From Rhodoblastus sp963736175 (GTDB lineage Bacteria > Pseudomonadota > Alphaproteobacteria > Rhizobiales > Beijerinckiaceae), in assembly GCA_963736175.1 (NCBI GenBank), contig CAVTNU010000002.1:372001-436000 (forward strand): a DNA stretch of 64,000 nucleotides. The letters are read 5' to 3'. Of the stretch, positions 1 through 7,421 are shown piece by piece; within the stretch, counting starts at the first letter, position 1, and every line of letters begins with the position of its first letter. The notes under the pieces are model-generated. The model was given only the letters and a program-made list of their open reading frames with translations. It searched no databases and had not been told where the DNA came from. The translations under genes were made by a program, and so were the position numbers.

Positions 1-303
1 CTGCGAAGCGGCGATAACGAATTCCGCATCGCCGCGTGGGGCGATCGCCTCGATCTCGACCGCGTCGAGCCGCGCCAGAGGCGGCAATCCATCCCGCAGC
101 GCGGCGTCGAAATCGCAGGTGCGAGCGCCTTCAATTTCGACGACGACGCCTTCGCTGTCGTTGTATACGAATCCGGATAAGCAAAGTTGTTTGGCCAGCC
201 CATAGACGTAAGGCCGAAAGCCGACGCCTTGCACGGCGCCGCGCAGGCGCAGGCGCAGACGCATCGCCTCGATTTGCGCAGGGCTGGCCGCGTGGACGTT
301 CAT
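1..303 (-). CDS. hypF: HypF N-terminus (carbamoyltransferase, hydrogenase maturation), partial
   Basis: HypF makes the CN ligands of the NiFe centre from carbamoyl phosphate, together with HypE. Only the first 101 residues are in the window; the frame stays open to the left edge. Residues 21-33 carry the acylphosphatase-domain signature RGAVQGVGFRPYV, which opens all HypF proteins. The ATG at 303 overlaps the hypB stop (ATGA), so the two genes are translationally coupled at the end of the hupGHIJK-hypAB operon. hypC, hypD and hypE are not in the window and probably lie further left. Confidence 0.93.
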   Translation of the reverse strand, partial: MNVHAASPAQIEAMRLRLRLRGAVQGVGFRPYVYGLAKQLCLSGFVYNDSEGVVVEIEGARTCDFDAALRDGLPPLARLDAVEIEAIAPRGDAEFVIAASQ

Positions 304-1274
304 GCACGCGACTCGCTGGCCGGCGCGGCGACTTTGGCGCGCGCCGCGCGCGTTTCGATCCAGGCGTAAAAGGCCGCCATGCCTTCGCCGCTGCGGGCCG
401 AGACGACAAGCGTCTGCAAATTCGGATTGACCCGCAACGCATGGGCGATGCAGGCGCCGACGTCGAAATCGAGATGGGGCAGGAGGTCGGCCTTGTTCAG
501 CAGCATCAGGTCGGCGGCGGCGAACATGTCCGGATATTTTGCGGGCTTGTCCTCGCCTTCGGTGGTCGAAAGCACGACGACCTTATGCGCCTCGCCAAGA
601 TCAAACGCGGCGGGGCAAACCAGGTTGCCGACATTCTCGATGAAGAGCAGGCTGTTGTCGTCGAGCTTCAGGCGCTCCAGCGCGTGGCCGACCATGTAGG
701 CGTCGAGATGGCAGCCCTTGCCAGTGTTGACCTGCAGCGCCGCGGCGCCAGTGGCGCGGATGCGTTCGGCGTCGTTGGAGGTTTGCTGATCGCCCTCGAT
801 TACGGCGATCGATCGCCGCGCCTTCAGATCCTCAATGGCGCGCACCAGCAGCGAGGTCTTGCCGGAGCCGGGGCTGGAGACGAAGTTCAGCGCCAGCACG
901 CCTTGCGCCGCGAAGGCGCGGCGATTGACGTCGGCGTAGGAATCGTTCTTGGACAGAATGTCGCGTTCGATCTGAACGATGCGCTCTTGCGTAAGGCCGG
1001 GCGCATGCACGCCGGCCAATCCGCCGCCGAAGTCGAGTTTGTCCGCCGCGTGAGCATGGTCATGATCGTGATGATGATCGTGGCCATGCCCGTCGCCGTG
1101 ATCGTGATCGTGATGGCCGTGATCATGATCATGATCATGACTGTGACCATGCTCGCGGCCATGCTCATGGCTGTGACCGTGCTCGTGGCTGTGGTCATGC
1201 GCGTGACCAGAGGCGTCCTTTTTGAGGTCCTTGCCTTCGAGCGTCGCCGCTCCGCATCCGCAAACCGTGCACAT
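300..1274 (-). CDS. hypB: HypB, GTPase for nickel insertion into hydrogenase
   Basis: HypB hydrolyses GTP to drive nickel delivery into the hydrogenase large subunit, working with HypA in the cytoplasm. The 324-residue protein starts MCTVCGCG, the N-terminal CxxCGC high-affinity Ni site. A nickel-storage stretch at residues 24-75 contains 26 histidines in 52 residues. The GTPase P-loop SPGSGKTS is at about 134-141, and GDQQTSNDA and NKADLL follow. The start overlaps the hypA stop (TAATG) and the end overlaps hypF. The His-rich part is encoded by low-complexity CATGAT-like DNA at about 1045-1205. Confidence 0.96.
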   Translation of the reverse strand: MCTVCGCGAATLEGKDLKKDASGHAHDHSHEHGHSHEHGREHGHSHDHDHDHGHHDHDHGDGHGHDHHHDHDHAHAADKLDFGGGLAGVHAPGLTQERIVQIERDILSKNDSYADVNRRAFAAQGVLALNFVSSPGSGKTSLLVRAIEDLKARRSIAVIEGDQQTSNDAERIRATGAAALQVNTGKGCHLDAYMVGHALERLKLDDNSLLFIENVGNLVCPAAFDLGEAHKVVVLSTTEGEDKPAKYPDMFAAADLMLLNKADLLPHLDFDVGACIAHALRVNPNLQTLVVSARSGEGMAAFYAWIETRAARAKVAAPASESRA

Positions 1275-1615
1275 TATTCGACCTCCAACTCCTTGACGCG
1301 CAGCTCATCGCCGCCGGTCATTTGCACATGATATTGGCCGCATTCGGGACAGGCGCCAAATCGTTCGCTCAGCGGCACGCTCTTGGCGCAGTCAAGGCAC
1401 CAGCCCTGGCCAGGCGTCACGACGATTTCGAGGCGCGCGCCCTCGGCGATGGTGCCTCGCGTCACCGCGTCGAAGCAGAACTCCATCGCCTGTGGATCGA
1501 CGCCGCCGATCGCGCCGATCTCCAGGCGGACCATTTTAACGCGCGAAAATTTCTGTTTGCGCGCTTCTTCCTGGACGATTTCGACGATCCCCTCCGTCAG
1601 CGACATTTCATGCAT
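1274..1615 (-). CDS. hypA: HypA, nickel chaperone of hydrogenase maturation
   Basis: HypA is the small nickel metallochaperone that partners HypB. The 113-residue protein begins MHEMSLTEG; the N-terminal Met-His pair is the Ni-binding end conserved in the family. A zinc-ribbon formed by CLDC and CPEC lies near residues 73-93. It overlaps hupK by 8 bp upstream and hypB by 1 bp downstream, which supports one polycistronic unit. Confidence 0.96.
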   Translation of the reverse strand: MHEMSLTEGIVEIVQEEARKQKFSRVKMVRLEIGAIGGVDPQAMEFCFDAVTRGTIAEGARLEIVVTPGQGWCLDCAKSVPLSERFGACPECGQYHVQMTGGDELRVKELEVE

Positions 1616-2729
1616 GACGATCTTCCGAAATCTCGATGTTCAGCCGCACACAGGGATCAAACAGCAGAGAAAGCCGGCCGACCCGGTCGCGCGCCGGCTG
1701 ATCGAACCCGATGGCGGCGCCTTCGAGTTGGCGAACAAAAGGGCCGCGAGGATGAAAGTTCCATTCTGTCGGAGCGACAATGGCATAGTTCACGACCTTG
1801 CCGGCGCGGTCCAGCCGGATTTGATGAAACAGCCGTCCGCGCGGCGATTCCACGGCGGCGAAGCCTTCCCCGTCGCTTTCGCGCCGCGCGCTGGTCAGGT
1901 CTTCCGGAGCGTTTTCGCCTTCCATCAGACGCTGCATGGCGGCCAACGTTTCCGCCATATCCTCGAACCGCGCCAATAATCTTTGCGTCAGCGCGCCGGC
2001 GTCGCCGGTTTCGGGCCTGGGGCCGCCGCGTCGGGCGAAGGCGCCGGTCTCAACCACGCGGCCGGGCAAGGCCGGTTGGCGCGCGAAAATCTCGGGTTGC
2101 AGCGCCAGCGCGTTGGCGACGGCGGCGTCGTCGGCGGCGCTCAAGCCGTCGAAAGGCTGCGCGGGAAGATAAAGGCCGGCGTCCTGGCGCGCGTCAAGCA
2201 GCATTTGCGCGAGCCAGCCTTCGACGGGCGGGCCGTCGGCGCGCAGGCCAAGCCGCCGCGCGGCGTCGCGCGCTTGCGCGAGCGCCTCGCGCGCTCCGGC
2301 GGAAAATCGCGGAGCGTCCTCGCTCGCCTGCGGCTCGCGCGTCAAAATTCGCAAAGCGGCCAGCGCCGCGCGCAAGGCCTGCAACGCGCCCGCGTTCTCG
2401 GCGACGGGTGGCGCATGCGGCCAATCCATGACGCTCGCGCGCAGCATTTCGCTCAACCGTTCGGCCAGCAGGGCGAGGGCGCGTCGCGCCCGCGTCGCGC
2501 TGGTAGGCGCGACGCCTTGCGCCGCCTCGGTCGCCAGTCGCGCGGCGATCGATTGCGACAAAGCGCAGAGCGAAAACAACATGCCGACGAGCGGGGCCAC
2601 CTCCTGCGCCGGGCGGCCGCGAAACAGCCGGCTCGTTTGATCGGCGCGGCTGGAGGCGACGGCGAGGGCGCGCACATAGCCCTCGTTCGTCTTGATCGCG
2701 AGGTCGATTTCGCCCGCCGGGCTGCTCAT
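1608..2729 (-). CDS. hupK: HupK, hydrogenase assembly protein related to the large subunit
   Basis: HupK is an accessory protein of Bradyrhizobium/Rhizobium-type uptake hydrogenases, proposed to act as a scaffold when the Fe(CN)2CO unit is inserted into HupL. The 373-residue product lies exactly where hupK is expected, between hupJ and hypA. Near the C-terminus it has weak large-subunit-like sequence (APTEWNFHPRGPF, then LLFDPCVRLN, resembling the APTTWN and DPC regions of HupL), without the paired Cys ligands. It overlaps hupJ by 4 bp. The identity rests on position and these remnants, because the middle of the protein is poorly conserved. Confidence 0.85.
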   Translation of the reverse strand: MSSPAGEIDLAIKTNEGYVRALAVASSRADQTSRLFRGRPAQEVAPLVGMLFSLCALSQSIAARLATEAAQGVAPTSATRARRALALLAERLSEMLRASVMDWPHAPPVAENAGALQALRAALAALRILTREPQASEDAPRFSAGAREALAQARDAARRLGLRADGPPVEGWLAQMLLDARQDAGLYLPAQPFDGLSAADDAAVANALALQPEIFARQPALPGRVVETGAFARRGGPRPETGDAGALTQRLLARFEDMAETLAAMQRLMEGENAPEDLTSARRESDGEGFAAVESPRGRLFHQIRLDRAGKVVNYAIVAPTEWNFHPRGPFVRQLEGAAIGFDQPARDRVGRLSLLFDPCVRLNIEISEDRHA

Positions 2730-3289
2730 GGTCTCGGCCCGTCTTCGCGCGGCGCGGTCAGGCGCCCGCGCAGCAGAGCGCGCCGGTCGAACTGCGTTGG
2801 CGCTTGCGCGGCGTCGGTCGTGAGCGCCGGCGCCTGCGGATAGATTTCAGCATCGTCGTCGCCCGCCAATGTTTGCGGATCGAGCAGCGCGGCGAGCGCC
2901 GCTTCGGCGGTGGCGACGGCGGCGGCTTGATCGACGAATTCGCCCATGGGCGAGAATAGCGAGCACATCAGGATCCGGCCAAGGCCGTCGAGGTCGCCGA
3001 CGAGAAAGTCAACCTTGCCGGCCGGAAGCAAAAGCGCGGCCGTTTCGCCGGACGCGCCTTTGATGTTCGGAGCGCCGGGCAAGGGAACGGCGACGACGTT
3101 CATAAACCAGGGCGTCGTGACGACGCCGATCGCCTTGTCGGCAAGAACGCCAAAGCCGATTGCGGCGACGTCGAGCGCAGGGTTGCAGATCGGCGCGTCC
3201 GCCATCGAGCCGACGTAGACGCCGCGAAAATGCTGGGCGAGACGTTCGCCCAATTGCCGCGCCTGATCCTCGTCCGGTTCAGCGGCCAT
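2726..3289 (-). CDS. hupJ: HupJ, HybE-type hydrogenase assembly chaperone
   Basis: The 187-residue protein matches the HybE/HupJ family of NiFe-hydrogenase assembly chaperones. Family-like features are NPALDVAAIGF at about 37-47, TPWFMNVVAVPLPG at about 59-72, and a C-terminal segment with SLFSPMGEF. In rhizobia hupJ and hupI follow hupH and are needed to process the small subunit, especially in the presence of oxygen. The gene overlaps hupI by 11 bp and hupK by 4 bp. The assignment combines motif recognition with an unbroken hupGHIJK order. Confidence 0.9.
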   Translation of the reverse strand: MAAEPDEDQARQLGERLAQHFRGVYVGSMADAPICNPALDVAAIGFGVLADKAIGVVTTPWFMNVVAVPLPGAPNIKGASGETAALLLPAGKVDFLVGDLDGLGRILMCSLFSPMGEFVDQAAAVATAEAALAALLDPQTLAGDDDAEIYPQAPALTTDAAQAPTQFDRRALLRGRLTAPREDGPRP

Positions 3290-3491
3290 CGTCGAGCCTC
3301 ATGAACTTGCTCTGATCGGCGTCACATTCCGGGCAGCGCCAGTCGGCGGGCAATCGCGAGAACGGCGTTCCCGGCGCGATCTGCCAGACCGGATCGCCCT
3401 CCTGCGGGTCGTAAACGCGCCAACATATGCCGCATTCCATTTTGGCGTCGTCGTCGACCTCGCGCTTGCCGAAATTTTCGAAACCGCTCAT
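3279..3491 (-). CDS. hupI: HupI, rubredoxin of the hydrogenase operon
   Basis: This 70-residue rubredoxin has the two metal knuckles CGIC (about residues 20-23) and CPEC (about 53-56), spaced as in a one-iron Fe(Cys)4 site, with the rubredoxin aromatic core around W24 and W52. HupI-type rubredoxins belong to hydrogenase operons of aerobic hosts and are thought to deliver or remove electrons during maturation of the FeS-bearing small subunit. It overlaps hupH by 4 bp and hupJ by 11 bp. Confidence 0.95.
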   Translation of the reverse strand: MSGFENFGKREVDDDAKMECGICWRVYDPQEGDPVWQIAPGTPFSRLPADWRCPECDADQSKFMRLDDGR

Positions 3492-4357
3492 TTAAAATAA
3501 GCCTCGTCGATCTCGCGCATTCTTTCAGCGGAATCCTTGAAGTCCTCCGCCGCCGCGCTGACGGCGGCGGGTGGATCGCCGATTTCCAGCGTGTCGAGAA
3601 TGATCGTGTCCATCGTGTTGAAGTATTGCACAGACCAGACGTTCTTCGTGGCGGTGGCGACGGCCCGGCAGGAGCTGTAGCCTTTCGAAAATAGCTTCAC
3701 CGGCCCGGCGCCGAGGCATTGCTGCAGATAGTCCATGTCTTCCGCGCTCATCGGCAGCAGCGAGAACGTCACTGTATGGGTCGGCTGGCCTGGCTGGTGC
3801 GCGTTGGCGCGGGTTTCGATTTCCTTGAGCAAGGGCATGACGTTCATCGCCCCCTGCGGCGCTTGGCCGTAGGCGAGCGGGCGGGCGTTGACGAGCGCGC
3901 CGCGCCGGACGATCTCCGGTAGACTGGAGACTTCCAAATAATCGGCGATCAGCTTGCCGTCCTGGCCGGTGAAACGCACGCGCCACAGGCCGGCCATCGT
4001 CGCTTCCTGGATCTGCGCGGTGACGCCGTCGGGTAGGGCGACCAGACCGGAAACCTCGCCTTCGCCGAGAACCTGCTTGATCAGTTCAGCGTCGTCGGCG
4101 GGGAAATCGGTCAGGTCGAAAAGCTGGCCGGGCGCGTCTTCCTTCTGGGTTTCGAGCGCCTGCGCCAATTCCGGCAGCAGCCTGGCGGCGTGCTTGCAGC
4201 GGCGCGTCAGGGCCTCGCCGTCGGACGTCGCCAGAAAGGTCACGGCGCCGGCGCCCGTGCGGCCCTTATCGACGTCGGCCAGCGGGTCGACATTGATCGG
4301 CACGATGGTCATGGGTTCTTCGGCGCCTTCAGGGGCGATCCAAAATCCAGCTTTCAT
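3488..4357 (-). CDS. hupH: HupH, hydrogenase expression/formation protein (HyaF family)
   Basis: HupH belongs to the HupH/HyaF family required for assembly of oxygen-exposed uptake hydrogenases. The 289-residue length is normal. The N-terminal MKAGFWIAPEG and the C-terminal SCRAVATATKNVWSVQYFN are typical family blocks, the latter holding conserved Cys/Arg residues. The ATG overlaps the hupG stop by 4 bp, and the 3' end overlaps hupI by 4 bp. Confidence 0.93.
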   Translation of the reverse strand: MKAGFWIAPEGAEEPMTIVPINVDPLADVDKGRTGAGAVTFLATSDGEALTRRCKHAARLLPELAQALETQKEDAPGQLFDLTDFPADDAELIKQVLGEGEVSGLVALPDGVTAQIQEATMAGLWRVRFTGQDGKLIADYLEVSSLPEIVRRGALVNARPLAYGQAPQGAMNVMPLLKEIETRANAHQPGQPTHTVTFSLLPMSAEDMDYLQQCLGAGPVKLFSKGYSSCRAVATATKNVWSVQYFNTMDTIILDTLEIGDPPAAVSAAAEDFKDSAERMREIDEAYFK

Positions 4358-4800
4358 TGGTCAGCCCCTTGTGAACGGGTGAATTTGACGCGCGGTTGCG
4401 CGTCCTTGGTCAGGACGGGCGCCTCGTCGGCCAGAAAGGCCTCGATCTTTTCCCGGTATTGGGACCAGTCGTAAACTTTGGGCAAAACGCCAATGGGTTC
4501 GCCCGCTCGCGTCACCGCCAGCGACGGCAGGACGAAAACATGGAAGCGGGCCTTCAACCTTTCCTCGGCGCCGCGCGCCACGACGGCGGCGCGCAGACGT
4601 CCATGAAAGGCGCGCAGCACTTCAGGCAGGATGACGGCGACATCGTTGGTTTCCGCGCGCTGGGCCGCGTCGCCGGTGAAAAACAGGACGGCGTGCGGGC
4701 TTTCGCCGGCCGCCGGCGCAAGGAAGGCGTCGATATTGGCCTCGTCGACGATCGACAGGCCATAGCGATCGCTTAAAGCGGCGACCAGAATGCTCGTCAT
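4354..4800 (-). CDS. hupG: HupG, thioredoxin-fold chaperone for the small subunit (HyaE family)
   Basis: HupG/HyaE proteins have a thioredoxin fold without a redox-active CxxC and are thought to bind the Tat signal of the hydrogenase small subunit before export. This 148-residue protein contains no CxxC; the family elements LFFTGDAAQRAETNDVAVILPE and FVLPSLAVTRAG are present in part or whole. A ribosome site (GAGGAA) precedes the ATG. A sigma-54 promoter ends about 35 bp upstream, so hupG is probably the first gene of a second H2-regulated transcript. Confidence 0.9.
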   Translation of the reverse strand: MTSILVAALSDRYGLSIVDEANIDAFLAPAAGESPHAVLFFTGDAAQRAETNDVAVILPEVLRAFHGRLRAAVVARGAEERLKARFHVFVLPSLAVTRAGEPIGVLPKVYDWSQYREKIEAFLADEAPVLTKDAQPRVKFTRSQGADQ

Positions 4801-4834
4801 GGCGTTTCCTCAATTGTTCTTCTGGAAAGCAAAC

Positions 4835-4851
4835 CGCAAAGACCATGCCAA
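4835..4851 (-). promoter_or_regulatory. Sigma-54 (-24/-12) promoter of hupG
   Basis: Read on the minus strand the sequence is TTGGCATGGTCTTTGCG. It has the invariant GG and GC dinucleotides ten bases apart, and it fits TGGCAY-N5-TTGC well. Transcription would start near 4824, about 24 bases before the hupG ATG. In rhizobial hup systems such promoters need an NtrC-type activator (HoxA/HupR family); no such activator gene lies in the window. Confidence 0.75.
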
Positions 4852-4931
4852 GCGGTCGGCGTCTTGATAAAGGGGTAATGAACTGCGTTCATTGGCATTT
4901 GCCCCGTTCAGGCCGACGTGAAGCATCCGTG

Positions 4932-4973
4932 TATGGAAAGCAACATTCCATATTGTAAGGAAGATTTCCATAT
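4932..4973. promoter_or_regulatory. Candidate upstream activator site for hupG (TATGGAA/TTCCATA repeats)
   Basis: TATGGAA at 4932-4938 pairs with TTCCATA at 4946-4952 as an exact inverted repeat with a 7-bp spacer. TTCCATAT recurs at 4966-4973, exactly 20 bp (two helical turns) from its first copy at 4946. The cluster is about 110-150 bp upstream of the predicted start, the usual place for an NtrC-type enhancer. It contains TGGAAAGCA (4934-4942), which also occurs upstream of hupS. Function is inferred. Confidence 0.45.
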
Positions 4974-5025
4974 TTATCGGGCCAATCCGCAAACGCTCGC
5001 ATCGAAGAGCGTCAGCGCCCCCTAT

Positions 5026-5316
5026 TCAGCGCAGATGCGCGGGTAATTCGGGTTCGCGATTCAGCAGGTCGGCGAAATGCTCGTCACAGCTTTCGCCGCG
5101 TAAGGCGGCGGCGAGACCCTGCAGCGCGCTTTCGATCAGCCGCGCCTCTTGCTCGTCGAGGACGCGGACAGCCGAGTCGATATGGACAAGCACCAACGCG
5201 CCTGGCTCTTGCGGACCGACCAATAACAACGAGACCCGGCGCGTTTCCTCGCCGCGCGCGCACAGGGCGCTGACGTCATTGGCTTCTATCACCCGCATCG
5301 GTACGCCAAGACACAT
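5026..5316 (-). CDS. hupF: HupF, HypC-family hydrogenase maturation chaperone
   Basis: HupF is a HypC paralogue that protects or stabilises the large subunit during maturation under oxygen. The protein opens MCLGVPMRV, the invariant HypC start in which Cys2 binds the iron centre or the large subunit. The first Met of that motif is therefore taken as the start (96 residues) rather than an ATG six codons upstream; GAGGAAAG precedes it. The tail after about residue 75 is longer than in plain HypC, as is usual for HupF. hupE lies 60 bp upstream, and a 225-bp promoter region follows before hupG. Confidence 0.93.
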   Translation of the reverse strand: MCLGVPMRVIEANDVSALCARGEETRRVSLLLVGPQEPGALVLVHIDSAVRVLDEQEARLIESALQGLAAALRGESCDEHFADLLNREPELPAHLR

Positions 5317-5339
5317 GGACTTTGCTTTCCTCAATCAAG

Positions 5340-5368
5340 AACCTGACGGACGCGGCGTCCGTCAGGTT
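5340..5368 (-). terminator. 13-bp hairpin between hupE and hupF
   Basis: AACCTGACGGACG and its exact complement flank a 3-base loop, forming a 13-bp perfect stem in the hupE-hupF gap. On the minus strand it is followed by TTCTTGATTG, a weak U-tract. It could act as a partial terminator or as an mRNA-stabilising element that lowers hupF expression relative to hupSLCDE. Confidence 0.5.
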
Positions 5369-5376
5369 TAGCACGT

Positions 5377-5967
5377 TCACGCCGCCAAAACGAAGGCGCA
5401 GCCGCTCAGCGCCATCGCGCCGCCGGCGATCCGGGCGAAGCCCCGACGCAACGGTATGTCGCCAAGACGAAGTCCAAGACCAAGTCCTACGACGTGCAAG
5501 ATGATCGTGGCGAGGATGAAGCCGGCGGCGAAGGTCATCGCGTCGGCGGCGACCGGCGTTTCCGATCCATGCGCATAGCCGTGGAACAAGGCGAAGCCGC
5601 CGACGAGCGCCGCCGCCGCGGAAACCGGCATTTTCACCTCAAATGCGACAAGCAAGCCCAAAACGACGACGGAAAGCGCGACGCCATATTCGACCCTAGG
5701 CAGAGCAACGGCGTGGAGGCCGAGCGTCGCGCCGAGGACCATCAGGCCGACGAAGGCCGCGGGCGCGATCCAGCGCGCCGCGCCGCCGAGCATCGCCGCC
5801 CAGAAGCCGACGGCGATCATGGCGAGCAGATGGTCGAGGCCGGTGAAGGGATGGATCAGACCGTCCACAAATCCAGCGGCGCGCAGGCCTGGATGGGCTT
5901 GCGCCAGGGTCGGCGCCAAGCTGGCGAGCGCAAGCGCGAGGGCGAAATTCCGCGACGGTTTGTTCAT
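5377..5967 (-). CDS. hupE: HupE, membrane nickel permease of the HupE/UreJ family
   Basis: HupE/UreJ proteins are nickel (or cobalt) transporters found in hydrogenase and urease operons. The 196-residue protein has a signal peptide ending ...LAQA, so the mature protein would begin HPGL; this N-terminal His is conserved. Six hydrophobic segments follow. The signature blocks HPFTGLDHLLAMIAVG at about 39-54 and FHGYAHGSE at about 129-137 carry the conserved His residues. It is placed between hupD and hupF as in Rhizobium leguminosarum. Confidence 0.94.
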   Translation of the reverse strand: MNKPSRNFALALALASLAPTLAQAHPGLRAAGFVDGLIHPFTGLDHLLAMIAVGFWAAMLGGAARWIAPAAFVGLMVLGATLGLHAVALPRVEYGVALSVVVLGLLVAFEVKMPVSAAAALVGGFALFHGYAHGSETPVAADAMTFAAGFILATIILHVVGLGLGLRLGDIPLRRGFARIAGGAMALSGCAFVLAA

Positions 5968-6089
5968 GTTGTCCTCCCTTGAGACGTCGGTGCGTCGATT
6001 TTTTTCCGAACGCGCCAGAACCGGCGCGCATCGATCTGTTTCATGGCTTCGCGAGGCCGAAAATTCAGTCGGATTTTCGGGGAAAGGCG

Positions 6090-6683
6090 CTAGACTCCGT
6101 GCAGCCTTTCATAATTGGTGAAGTCGATGTCGTTGCCGAGCAACGCCGGCGGCTTGTCGTGACCGGAACGCGGTACGCAGTCCGCGCCCCATTGGGCGAG
6201 CAGGGTCACGGCGGTTTCGAGGGCGCGGTCCAGCGTCTGGCGCACCGGCGCCGTCAACGGCCCGCCCCAATCCTCCAGATCGAGCGGCTGACAGCCGATC
6301 AAAGCCAGCTTTTCAGGATAATGACCCAGCAGTTCGGCGGCGCTCAGCACTTCCTGAAAGCCGGTCTGGTGCAGGCTCATTTTCTTCGAGCCGGTGAATT
6401 TCGGCACTTCGTCGCCCTCCACGATCTTGAGCGAGCCGGGCTCAAGGCCGTAATCGATGGCGTCGAACACCAACAGATAGTCGGTCTCCTGCACGAATTG
6501 CACGAGGTAGAGGCCCTGCGTGCCGCCGTCGAGAATCGTGACGTTGTCGGGGACGCGGTAGCGGGCGTGGAAAGTCTCCACGGCCCGCACGCCGAACCCC
6601 TCGTCCGCCCACAGGATGTTGCCTATGCCGAGAACGAGGATGCGGGGCTCGCCCGCCGGCCTCGCCATGTCATATCTCGCCAT
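6090..6683 (-). CDS. hupD: HupD, endopeptidase maturing the large subunit
   Basis: HupD removes the C-terminal extension of HupL after nickel has been inserted. The family blocks LGIGNILWADEGFG, FDAIDYG and MSLHQTGFQ carry the acidic and His residues that bind Ni in HyaD/HybD. The ATG at 6683 is chosen because it has a good ribosome site (GGGGCGAGG) in the end of hupC and lies 2 bp after the hupC stop; a second ATG five codons later is possible. The length is 197 residues. Confidence 0.94.
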   Translation of the reverse strand: MARYDMARPAGEPRILVLGIGNILWADEGFGVRAVETFHARYRVPDNVTILDGGTQGLYLVQFVQETDYLLVFDAIDYGLEPGSLKIVEGDEVPKFTGSKKMSLHQTGFQEVLSAAELLGHYPEKLALIGCQPLDLEDWGGPLTAPVRQTLDRALETAVTLLAQWGADCVPRSGHDKPPALLGNDIDFTNYERLHGV

Positions 6684-6684
6684 G

Positions 6685-7407
6685 TCAGACCTCGCCCCTG
6701 AACTGGCGTTCGCCCGAGACAATCGAGGAAATCATGCTCTGGCGCGACATGATGTCCTCGCGAACGGCGGCGTAAATATGGATGATGGTGAATGTCACCA
6801 GCGCCCACATGCCCAGATGATGGAAGGTGTGCACGTCCTGGCTGTTGGGAAAAAGGGCGAACACCCAGCCAAACAACGCGTATAGCCAGCTGGCCGATCC
6901 CTCGCCCTGCGCATAGAGGGCGAATCCGGTGACGATCATGAACGCCGTCGTCAGCGAGAAGACGAAGAACATCATCGTCTGCGCCAGCGGATTGTGGCCG
7001 ATATATTGTTTCGGGTCTTTCTCCAAGAACATGTACCAGCGCAGTTCGTGCAGCACGCCGGACCAGAACGATCCGCGCCAGAACGGGATATGGAAGATCT
7101 GGCGCGCATGGACGTTGCCGACGAAGGCCCAATAGATGCGCAGCAGAAAAAACACCGCCATGATCTGCCCGGCGGAGAAATGGGCGAAGCGGATATAGCC
7201 CATCAGAAAATTGGCGCTGGCCTCGCCCGGAACCGAAGGCGGGGGCGAGGCGATGAAATAGCCGGTGACGGCCAGCACGACCATCGCCAGGGCGTTGACC
7301 CAGTGCCAGAGGCGCACCGGCGCCTCGTAGACGTAGACGGTGGCGCGGGCGACCGCGGTTTCGCCGTGCGCGTCGGCGATGTGAGCGACTTGCGTCAATT
7401 CGGTCAT
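6685..7407 (-). CDS. hupC: HupC, b-type cytochrome subunit of uptake hydrogenase
   Basis: HupC anchors HupSL to the membrane and passes electrons to quinone. The 240-residue protein has four hydrophobic helices. Its likely heme ligands include His in RLWHWVNAL (near residue 32), in IRFAHFSAGQ and in THTFHHLGMW-like VHTFHHLGMW, the pattern of the NiFe-hydrogenase cytochrome b family. The start MTELTQ is chosen because GGGAGGCG precedes it. It lies 14 bp after hupL. Confidence 0.95.
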   Translation of the reverse strand: MTELTQVAHIADAHGETAVARATVYVYEAPVRLWHWVNALAMVVLAVTGYFIASPPPSVPGEASANFLMGYIRFAHFSAGQIMAVFFLLRIYWAFVGNVHARQIFHIPFWRGSFWSGVLHELRWYMFLEKDPKQYIGHNPLAQTMMFFVFSLTTAFMIVTGFALYAQGEGSASWLYALFGWVFALFPNSQDVHTFHHLGMWALVTFTIIHIYAAVREDIMSRQSMISSIVSGERQFRGEV

Positions 7408-7421
7408 CGTTCGCCTCCCGT

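Noticed and set aside
1045..1205. CATGAT-like repeats considered as CRISPR or satellite DNA
   Set aside because: They are codons of the HypB His/Asp tract and have no spacer structure.
36..1331. Long plus-strand open frame opposite hypB/hypF
   Set aside because: It is antisense to genes with clear motifs and consists of Arg/Ala/Val/Met repeats generated by the His-codon tract.
4810..4992. 60-codon frame between hupF and hupG
   Set aside because: It overlies the sigma-54 promoter and the inverted repeats; no ribosome site.
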